Positions 16,882 through 24,144 of a stretch of 24,144 nucleotides of DNA are shown here, piece by piece. The notes beneath the pieces were generated by a model. That model did no database searches and was not told where the DNA came from. It was given only the letters and a program-made list of their open reading frames with translations. Within the stretch, counting starts at the first letter, position 1. Each line of letters begins with the position of its first letter. Origin of the DNA: a virus. The DNA lies in the IMG/VR virus record IMGVR_UViG_3300020371_000054, positions 1 through 24,144 of that record, one strand, 5' to 3'. Made by a program: the position numbers and the translations under genes.

Positions 16882-19800
16882 TTAGGATATTGTAAATGGA
16901 ATGATCTCGTGAGTGGTATTGATAGAGTTGGGACCTCTCGTCAAAGTAACACCAGTAAATGATGTTGATGTCTTTCCAGTATATTGGAATACAGATCCAT
17001 TACTGGTAAAGGCATAACCAGTGGATGGGAATCCTGCAGTGCTTTGAGCATTGATAGTTCCAGAAAGACCACCAGTGCTTGCACTGATTGTCACTGGATT
17101 CTGAATTGATGGTGGCATCAAGTTGAAACGAGTACCAGACTTAGCAAAACTAGAGTCTGCTCTCTCAACAAAATCATCTAGGGTTATATCAGCAAAGTAG
17201 AAATTAAATTCTTGTATTGTTATTCCAGATACGCTATTTGCGCCATCATCAAAGATGTTATTATAGTGACTGAGTGTATGTCCAACATTAGTAACTTCAT
17301 AACTACCAATATAATCCAATTCACCTGCAGTAGCATTTCTGATAGCAATATCAGGTGCTGCACTTCTCAGTGCAACAAAGAATTCACCATTAATATCAAT
17401 CAGATCAACCTCATTTCCATTTCTTTGTAGTAATGGATCATTAATAAATGCACTTTCTTGGTATCTGTCAACAACGCCGCCAGGTGGTGGAGTCACTACG
17501 ACTTCAAATGCCTCTCTAGTAATAGAGAAGTCTGCAGGAGATGAAATTTCTCTCTGAGTATTTCTTTCAAATGCGATAGATGTAGCACCACCAGATGCCA
17601 TAGAGACATCGCTCTCAGACTCAATTGTAACAACACCAGCAGATGCAACAGATACAAGTTCAGGAATTTGTCTCAGGTATGTTCCAGCAACCCAATTTTG
17701 CTCTGTTGTTCCTTTACGATTTCTGAGAATATTGACGAATCTATCAGAAAGTTTACGGTTATAGTATACAATCTCATCACCAATTAGAAGTAGACCTTGT
17801 GGATCAAACTTAGTGGTGTCTGGGATGTATGCAATACTGTCACCAATATTAAAGTCAAGATCAAGATATGCAGCAGTCTCAAAGAAGTTGATATTACTAA
17901 TTGCATTGTTTGGAATCTCAATCTGCTGTGTCTGAGTAATTGCTCTGCTTACAGTAGAAATAGAGTTGAGAGAAACAATATCTTGAATCTCTGCAGAGAC
18001 AACAGTTGCTTCATAATCAAGAGTTCCAGCAATAACAGAGTCAGCAGAAGGATTATTATTGTATGCAATTTCAACATAATCTCTTTGAGGATCTAGTGCT
18101 CCACCTGTGGAGAATACCTCAACTTCTTTCAGATCAAAATCTCTTTCAATATTGATAGTTGCTTCATTAAGTTCACCAAATGTGACACTAGCAATAGAAG
18201 TGAGTCCAGAAAGACCAGATTCTTCAATTTCAGAAATAACAGATGTTGCAAGCATTCCACCCGTTTGAACGAATGGATTAACACCAACATTGATTAGAGA
18301 TACACCAATTCCTCTTTCGGAAAGAACATCAAATCTTCTGGTTGTAATTACTTTTGGTGCTTCTGTATATCCAGATCCACCATCAATAAGATCAACACTG
18401 ATTACTTGTCCTTTACTTACCAGAACATTTGCTCTTGCACCACCACCTTGTCCATTTTCTGGAATGAACTTAAGAACTGGTGGTGTATAGTATTGATATG
18501 CCGTTGGTTGTGTAATAGGATCATAACTACGCTGGTTCCACGATAGAGAAACTACAGATCCATTTTCAACAGTTGCAACTACAGATAGACCTTCACCTCT
18601 GGTAACTCCAGTGTAAGTCTCAATTGAGACTGCACCAAAGATATCGTCAGAAAGTTGCTCTCCTGGTCTACCATCTTTACTAGTGGAAATAGTAGGAAGT
18701 TTCTTGACTCTTCTGAATCCTTCTTCTCCTTCTACACGAATCTGATCGTTGTTTGATAGAGATACGAATGGTGGTTTGTATGTCTTACCATACGCAGTTC
18801 CAGACCATAAACCATTATCATCTAAAAGAAGTTTTCTACCAACATCATCAGTATTATAAGCAAGAGATGCATTTGAAATATCAGCATCCGCAATAATAAA
18901 TGTTCTGGTATAATATCCTCTTGGAACAAACGTAAAGTCTAGTCCTGATTCAATTTCTGCATTTTGACCCTTCAGGGAGAATGAAACGGTATTTCCATTT
19001 CTAATAGCAGCAGTCATTTCACCAAGAACATTATATGTTCCATTTGCTCTTTGTTGCCAAACGTGAATTGGAGATCCAATAGCATCTCCCATCCAATCAT
19101 ATCTCAAGAGATCATCTGCAACTGTAGTATCAAATGTAAATGTGCCTCTAGCAAAATAACTATCAGGTGCAAAATCATAAATGTTTAGAATCTGACCAAC
19201 ATCTCTACCATATAGGTAGCGCATGTCAATCTTCATTTCCTTTTTAATCGGAACATTAAATGTGATGTTTGGACCAGAAATAGTGTAAGAATATCCTTTG
19301 CGTTGAAGAACACCATCTAGGAAAACATAGAGATTATCTTCAGCTTCAATATTTTGTACTGTATAATCTAATACATCTAAAATCAAGAAAGGACCATTTC
19401 TTACACCATTTACTAGATCATAATCAATAGTAAGTCTCTTGTAATTACCAACACCAATACCTGCAACTTTTTCTACACAAGATGGTTCGCCAATAGTCTT
19501 AGCGCCAAGATCTTGATCCCAAATAGGAGCAACATCAAATTTGATCTTATTTGGAATTACAGTTCTATCAATTACATAAGAATCTTCTAATGGATAACCA
19601 TCAGTAAACTTAGGTCTCTGCAAGACAGCATTGAGTGTCAAGAATAGATCTTCATCTTCTTCTGTGTTTACAACAGTATTGTCATCCCAATAGAGTTCAA
19701 ACTCTTTTGTCTCACCATCAATGTAATCTGGAAGAGACTTTGTTACAGTTTCTCTTTGTAAAACATCTGCTAAGTTGTCATACAAAGAATCAACCGCAGA

Positions 19801-22800
19801 AATTACATTATTACACTCTTGTGCTGGTAGTAGTGGATCTCCAAGAATGTTATAGTTAGAATATGTAAGATCTGATGTCCAATTACCCGCTTTGTTTGAA
19901 TTTCGTGGAGTTTTTTCTACAAGTCCCCTGCCTTCTGTTATAATAGTATCAACAATGCTGTGGTAAGTGTTTAGAGAACTCTCAACTTCTGCACATGCAG
20001 GACTTACTGAATCAACTAGAACATTAGGATCAGTAAATTCTCCTTGGTTTTTCATTGCCGAAATCATTAAATCTTTTGCATATGCAAATGTTGCAACTGT
20101 TCCAGCAACATCAAAATTTCCAGAATAACTTGGTGAAGCATTACTATCAAGTAAAGTGTCTACCACATAACTAGAATCAGTTACTGTGAAATTTGAATTT
20201 AAAACAGTATATGAGATAGAAGATTGTACTACTGATGGTGTGAACGGTGTTAAAGTATATGATGTTGTTCTTACATCAGTGTAATCTTTAGAAGCATAAG
20301 TAAGACCTCCATATACTCCAATTCCAGAACCATCAACTAATAACTTAGCATGAACGTGTCTGAAAATGTTTGAAGCATTAGGTCTTGCAAATCCAGTAAG
20401 ATAAATGTGTTTGTCATTTGGAGCGATGTTAATACCATACCATATTTCAGTGCTGTTGTTACCACCATCAAGAGTTCTTATCCATTCAACATTAAGATCT
20501 GAATTAAATTTCACAGAGACTGGTGTGTATGAATCTACTCCAACAAGATTATCATACATAGTTCCTGCTGTGTAAACATTTCCTTCGGAATCTATTGTAG
20601 ATCTAGAAGCTGCAACGTAACCAAGTGAAGTTTCTGTAAATGTTTTTTGATTTATGATATTAAAGTTTGAGTCAGTTTCAATAACAAGTATACCAATTTG
20701 ATTTCTGCCATTAACTTGATCACGAACTTCATTACCAACGATAATATAATTACCATTAGATTTTCTATGAAGTCCATTAATACTAAATCCACTAGTAAAT
20801 CTCTTCTGCCAAATTATATTTGCATCTGAATCACAATAGACAATATTACTAGTGTCATCTTCATACAAGAATCCATAAAAACTATCATCAGATTCCATAA
20901 TTTGTGGGCGGATTAGTTTATCAAGTCCTTTTTCCCATACAATATCACCATCAGGATCTATTAGCATTATAGCATAAGATGGAGCAGAGAATTGCCCATA
21001 AGTTGTTGCTAAGAGTAAATTATCATTACTATCAAATCGGATTACAAATACTCTTTCTTGGTTTCCCTGAGAAGCATCAGTTGATGCTCCATATGTCTTT
21101 TGCCATACAAGATTTCCATCAGCAGTAAATTTAGCAATGTATATGTCACGACCTCCAATTCCTTCTGATCTTGTATTTCCAGCAACATATACATTACCTT
21201 GTTTATCAATTGATACTTCGGTTAATGATTCATAAGATGAACCATTCATCTCTTTTTGCCAAACAACTGTTCCATCAAAATTCCACTTAGCAACATAATT
21301 AGATCTTGAATTAGTATTTGTTGGTTGTATCATTCCAACAGTATAGTAATGAGTATCAGTTATGTTAGAACCATATGAAGATGCTTTAGAAGCTCCTGCT
21401 TTAATCCACATGTCCTGACGACCACGACCACTGTCATAGAATGATTGTTCTCCATATGGATAATCATTCTGTCTCCAATATAATTGTGCTCTTTCTACAA
21501 GTTTAAAGTTACCACCTAATTTAAGATGATACACATATGCATCTATAAGATTACCAATGTCTTCTTTGTTTGGAAGAGATCCCCATGCTGCTGATGGATA
21601 ATTTGTCTCTGACCAAGTTAAAGATTTTGATACAATATCATCTTTATTAAGATCAATCAACTCTCCTGCCTTGTAGAACATTCCATTGTTCAAAGCACTC
21701 CAACTAAATTTTGCTTGATCAGTTCCTGAGAATGATGTAGGTACAATAAATGTAGATCCAGGTGGTACAGCAAATGTATTGCCAGGTGCAACAGCAGCAG
21801 TATTGGTTGGAGAAGTAGATGAACCACTACCAGCAGTACCAGTTACAGGAGTGACACCAACTGGAGCACCACCGCCACCACCAGAGTTTGCTAATGCAGC
21901 ATTGTTGAGAGTTATTTGAGTATCACTATCAATAGAAACAATCTTTGTTCCAGAAGGATATGCTCTACCAGAACTTACAAACATACCAACTGCAATATTT
22001 TCAGTTGATGTTACTGTCATCTGACGGGATCCTTGAACATAAGAAATTCCAATGTCTATGTAATCCCAGTTACGAATTGCTAGTTTCGCAAGTCTAGATG
22101 CATAAGCAAAAATTCCAGTAGATTCTGTTCTATTATTTTGGATGTAAAGATAATCACTATTTGTATTGAATACAGAAGTATAATTAATAGTCTTTACATT
22201 TCCACCAAATCTAAGGTCGTGTTGGTAAGCATCTAGAATAGATCTGATATTTGCTTCATAATCATCTTGCTTTGTGCTCCAATCAAGAGTTGGATATATT
22301 GCTTTGGCGTATCCAATTGTCTCATTTACAATGAATCCAACATTTCTCTCAATCTGATTTGCAGAATCAATCCATGTACCACCACGCTGGAAGATATTCC
22401 TTATCTTCCTTAAGTATCTCGTATTATATTGTGCATCTTTGAACTGGAATACCTTACCGTAAAAAGTTACACCTTTATAGGATGTTACACCACCGCCATC
22501 ACCAGTTAATTTTGTTCCTGGTCCGAGTGGTGGAGCAGAGAAAACAATACGATCACCTGCAATATTATAAGAAACTCCAGGTTCTTGAAGAACACCGTCA
22601 AGTGTAACAATCAGACCTTTCTCACTTGCTGGGAAGAAAGGAACGCCAAGATCATTTAAGATTTGGAATGATGTTGTTCCTTGCAACCTTCCATCAGTAT
22701 CATAGTATCCATCAAATGGAGCAGCAAGAGTAAACTCAAATGCACGAACTTCATTGAAGTTAAACTCACTGGTAGCAGCAGTTCCCTGTGCTTTACGAAT

Positions 22801-24144
22801 TCTTTGATTCTGAACACTTTGAATAGACTGAGTGGTTACCTGCTTTGTGCTTTCAACCGTAATCTTATTTTTATCAGGATCCCAAAGTTGAATCACACTG
22901 AAGTGTGATGCCTTAGGAACTTCCACAGGCATTTCAGTGCTAGCTGAAGACTCAACATCAACTTGTCCAAACAGTTGGAATCCAGCAGGATGTGTTGTAG
23001 ACTTGATTAACTCACGCCATTGATCAATGGGTGTCTTTGATTTGACAACATAAGAGTAGTCTTGATAGAAGTAACTATCAGTAAGTTTCTGGTTAGATAC
23101 ACCAAGACGACCTTTATCCGAAGTGTAGTATCCAAGATTATCATAGAAACTTGTGACTTTTTCATTCAGGGTAGTCACGAAGATAGTTTTAACAGTTCCA
23201 CCAGACTTTGTTACTGCACCAACAATAGGCACATTCTGTCTGATAATTCCTCTTACTTCTCTGATCTTGAGTAAATTAGTTCCTTTTCTAAATTCACTAA
23301 CTTTTGCTCTGCAGACTTCTTGACCACCAAGTGTTTGTGTTACAATTTCTCCTACTTTGAAATTGTAAGAATTGCCAGTTAAAGATACTGTGTAATTAGA
23401 TGAGAATGTTGAAGATACTGTATTGTCTAAATGGAATGCCCCACCATTATCTGTAATCTTGATACTTTGAGGAACACCAATAGAAGAACTCTCAACAAAT
23501 GCTTTAACTTCACTTTCAACAATAATAATTTCAGGAGCATATGTGTATCCTCTACCAGGATTGGCAATTGTAATAGAAAAGATCTCTCCATTTCTAACGA
23601 CAATATTGAACTCTACACCAGATCCATCACCCTTTGTAACTACTACTTTTGGATTAACATAATTAGATCCAATATTTGAAATATTGACTCCAGTGATAGT
23701 TTGTGAAGCATCATCAAATAGAACTGTGGCAGATGCTCTATATGACTCAGTTGGATCAACACCAACAACAACTGGTGGTTTTCTATAGTTTAAACCTAAA
23801 TTGATAATACTAACATCATTAATACCACCAATAGCAAACTGTCCTGTGGTGGTATAAGAAATAGATCCAGAACCATCCCATAGTGGTTCACTTGGAATAT
23901 CATAAACAAAACGATCCGCAGTCACATAGTTGATAGTTTTTCTTCCTTGGAGTGGATCAGTTACAATCTTGAAAAATGCTCCTTCTGAATCTACTACGTT
24001 CTTTTTATCAAAATAATAGAAATTAGCAAAGTCAGTTCCTCTCTTTGTCTGATAGTTATTATCAGCGAGTCTAGAACCAAATCCAAACTTGACATCAGTA
24101 AATGCACCAGGGTTGCCAGGAAGAATTGTAGACTCTTGCTTTTC
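16882..24144 (-). CDS. gp7-like baseplate wedge protein, 3' part (5' end outside window)
   Basis: The frame is open from the right edge to a TAA at 16884-16882, giving 2,420 visible residues. A GTG at 23925 is not the start: the frame continues upstream without a stop and no ribosome binding site precedes it. I identify it with T4 gp7 from its place just before gp8 and from the segment DSYFYQDYSYVVKSK...HPAGF (HPAGF at visible residues 385-389), which resembles the SYYVMKIKS...HPVGF region near the T4 gp7 C-terminus as I recall it. T4 gp7 (about 1,030 residues) is a wedge subunit. Here about 2,000 residues follow that motif. In order: N-terminal GxGY beta repeats (about 105-210, before HPAGF); three DGVLQ-type modules (about 510-535, 1495-1527, 1598-1645); two copies of a DAYxxxLxxGGN domain (about 627-694 and 857-1365); a VGMFV repeat (700-752); a Gly/Ser/Thr/Pro linker (755-802); a predicted seven-bladed propeller (930-1285); two Cys-containing helices (about 1381-1465); a C-terminal GxGY motif; and two FPxxG...IxYtGK modules at the end. 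The gp7 assignment is an inference; the structural role is secure. Confidence 0.8.
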   Translation of the reverse strand, partial: EKQESTILPGNPGAFTDVKFGFGSRLADNNYQTKRGTDFANFYYFDKKNVVDSEGAFFKIVTDPLQGRKTINYVTADRFVYDIPSEPLWDGSGSISYTTTGQFAIGGINDVSIINLGLNYRKPPVVVGVDPTESYRASATVLFDDASQTITGVNISNIGSNYVNPKVVVTKGDGSGVEFNIVVRNGEIFSITIANPGRGYTYAPEIIIVESEVKAFVESSSIGVPQSIKITDNGGAFHLDNTVSSTFSSNYTVSLTGNSYNFKVGEIVTQTLGGQEVCRAKVSEFRKGTNLLKIREVRGIIRQNVPIVGAVTKSGGTVKTIFVTTLNEKVTSFYDNLGYYTSDKGRLGVSNQKLTDSYFYQDYSYVVKSKTPIDQWRELIKSTTHPAGFQLFGQVDVESSASTEMPVEVPKASHFSVIQLWDPDKNKITVESTKQVTTQSIQSVQNQRIRKAQGTAATSEFNFNEVRAFEFTLAAPFDGYYDTDGRLQGTTSFQILNDLGVPFFPASEKGLIVTLDGVLQEPGVSYNIAGDRIVFSAPPLGPGTKLTGDGGGVTSYKGVTFYGKVFQFKDAQYNTRYLRKIRNIFQRGGTWIDSANQIERNVGFIVNETIGYAKAIYPTLDWSTKQDDYEANIRSILDAYQHDLRFGGNVKTINYTSVFNTNSDYLYIQNNRTESTGIFAYASRLAKLAIRNWDYIDIGISYVQGSRQMTVTSTENIAVGMFVSSGRAYPSGTKIVSIDSDTQITLNNAALANSGGGGGAPVGVTPVTGTAGSGSSTSPTNTAAVAPGNTFAVPPGSTFIVPTSFSGTDQAKFSWSALNNGMFYKAGELIDLNKDDIVSKSLTWSETNYPSAAWGSLPNKEDIGNLIDAYVYHLKLGGNFKLVERAQLYWRQNDYPYGEQSFYDSGRGRQDMWIKAGASKASSYGSNITDTHYYTVGMIQPTNTNSRSNYVAKWNFDGTVVWQKEMNGSSYESLTEVSIDKQGNVYVAGNTRSEGIGGRDIYIAKFTADGNLVWQKTYGASTDASQGNQERVFVIRFDSNDNLLLATTYGQFSAPSYAIMLIDPDGDIVWEKGLDKLIRPQIMESDDSFYGFLYEDDTSNIVYCDSDANIIWQKRFTSGFSINGLHRKSNGNYIIVGNEVRDQVNGRNQIGILVIETDSNFNIINQKTFTETSLGYVAASRSTIDSEGNVYTAGTMYDNLVGVDSYTPVSVKFNSDLNVEWIRTLDGGNNSTEIWYGINIAPNDKHIYLTGFARPNASNIFRHVHAKLLVDGSGIGVYGGLTYASKDYTDVRTTSYTLTPFTPSVVQSSISYTVLNSNFTVTDSSYVVDTLLDSNASPSYSGNFDVAGTVATFAYAKDLMISAMKNQGEFTDPNVLVDSVSPACAEVESSLNTYHSIVDTIITEGRGLVEKTPRNSNKAGNWTSDLTYSNYNILGDPLLPAQECNNVISAVDSLYDNLADVLQRETVTKSLPDYIDGETKEFELYWDDNTVVNTEEDEDLFLTLNAVLQRPKFTDGYPLEDSYVIDRTVIPNKIKFDVAPIWDQDLGAKTIGEPSCVEKVAGIGVGNYKRLTIDYDLVNGVRNGPFLILDVLDYTVQNIEAEDNLYVFLDGVLQRKGYSYTISGPNITFNVPIKKEMKIDMRYLYGRDVGQILNIYDFAPDSYFARGTFTFDTTVADDLLRYDWMGDAIGSPIHVWQQRANGTYNVLGEMTAAIRNGNTVSFSLKGQNAEIESGLDFTFVPRGYYTRTFIIADADISNASLAYNTDDVGRKLLLDDNGLWSGTAYGKTYKPPFVSLSNNDQIRVEGEEGFRRVKKLPTISTSKDGRPGEQLSDDIFGAVSIETYTGVTRGEGLSVVATVENGSVVSLSWNQRSYDPITQPTAYQYYTPPVLKFIPENGQGGGARANVLVSKGQVISVDLIDGGSGYTEAPKVITTRRFDVLSERGIGVSLINVGVNPFVQTGGMLATSVISEIEESGLSGLTSIASVTFGELNEATINIERDFDLKEVEVFSTGGALDPQRDYVEIAYNNNPSADSVIAGTLDYEATVVSAEIQDIVSLNSISTVSRAITQTQQIEIPNNAISNINFFETAAYLDLDFNIGDSIAYIPDTTKFDPQGLLLIGDEIVYYNRKLSDRFVNILRNRKGTTEQNWVAGTYLRQIPELVSVASAGVVTIESESDVSMASGGATSIAFERNTQREISSPADFSITREAFEVVVTPPPGGVVDRYQESAFINDPLLQRNGNEVDLIDINGEFFVALRSAAPDIAIRNATAGELDYIGSYEVTNVGHTLSHYNNIFDDGANSVSGITIQEFNFYFADITLDDFVERADSSFAKSGTRFNLMPPSIQNPVTISASTGGLSGTINAQSTAGFPSTGYAFTSNGSVFQYTGKTSTSFTGVTLTRGPNSINTTHEIIPFTIS
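20050..22265 (-). repeat. Duplicated DAYxxxLxxGGN...FAYA domain; second copy split by the propeller
   Basis: Copy one has ILDAYQHDLRFGGNVK (near 22190-22250), a linker of about 20 residues, then FAYASRLAKLAIRNW (near 22065-22110). Copy two has LIDAYVYHLKLGGNFK (near 21500-21570), but its matching second half FAYAKDLMISAMKNQ lies near 20050-20095, about 1.4 kb further on. The propeller and a beta-rich segment lie between the two halves. The two halves align in the same order, so this looks like a tandem domain duplication whose second copy accepted a large insertion. Confidence 0.7.
20290..21370 (-). other. Predicted seven-bladed beta-propeller domain inside the gp7-like protein
   Basis: Seven consecutive units of about 45-55 residues are visible. 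Units start near DKQGNVYVAG-type strands and end with the strand pattern DGxxVWQK: VVWQKEM, LVWQKTY, IVWEKGL, IIWQKRF, IINQKTF, VEWIRTL and a last divergent unit ending GIGVYGG. The best unit reads IDKQGNVYVAGNT, then DIYIAKFTADGNLVWQKTYG, which is the classic form of bacterial SBBP-type beta-propeller repeats. The count of seven is by eye. Propellers of this family are usually binding platforms; no catalytic residues are evident. Confidence 0.8.

Noticed and set aside
23923-23925. GTG as the start of the gp7-like gene
   Set aside because: The same frame is open for 73 more codons to the window edge with structural-protein-like sequence, and no ribosome site precedes the GTG.

Overview
The window is a wholly minus-strand, late structural gene block from a T4-like (straight-tailed myovirus) phage, most probably a marine cyanophage or a close oceanic relative. 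The evidence is the order gp7-like, gp8, giant DUF4815-type protein, small coiled-coil protein, giant fibre-like protein; the AT-rich sequence; late promoter boxes of the T4/cyanophage type (NATAAATA); and long chains of small beta modules typical of oceanic T4-like virion proteins. The host cannot be fixed from this window: there are no photosynthesis or other auxiliary metabolic genes, no tRNAs, no integrase and no CRISPR. Virtually all of the sequence is coding; the largest gap is 95 bases.

Layout in transcription order (right to left). (1) 24144-16882: 3' part of a gp7-like baseplate wedge gene, running off the right edge, with at least 2,420 codons visible. It keeps a T4 gp7-like HPAGF region early on, then carries about 2,000 residues of extension that include a predicted seven-bladed beta-propeller lying inside a duplicated domain. 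(2) 16822-15008: baseplate wedge gp8, enlarged to 604 residues, behind two overlapping late promoter boxes. (3) 14960-14987: a strong intrinsic terminator, then a perfect late promoter box. (4) 14912-6816: a 2,698-residue DUF4815-type virion protein. (5) 6807-6601: a 68-residue protein with a predicted coiled coil. (6) 6614-1233: a 1,793-residue mosaic fibre/baseplate protein with two cupredoxin-like domains, many short beta repeats and a C-terminus that recalls T4 gp9. (7) 1228-728: a 166-residue structural protein. (8) 683-1: 5' part of another fibre-like structural gene, running off the left edge, behind a probable late promoter.

Together the genes appear to build the periphery of the baseplate and its fibre-like appendages. 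gp7 and gp8 are wedge components in T4; the downstream genes occupy the place of T4 genes 9-12 but are not simple equivalents. The most interesting content is the modular architecture: the same small beta modules (GxGY repeats, VGxxV repeats, a LYEVTTAGTTG-like module) recur in several different proteins, and domains are inserted inside other domains (a propeller inside a repeated domain of the gp7-like protein, a VGxxV repeat inside a cupredoxin-like domain). This points to domain shuffling in host-contact proteins.
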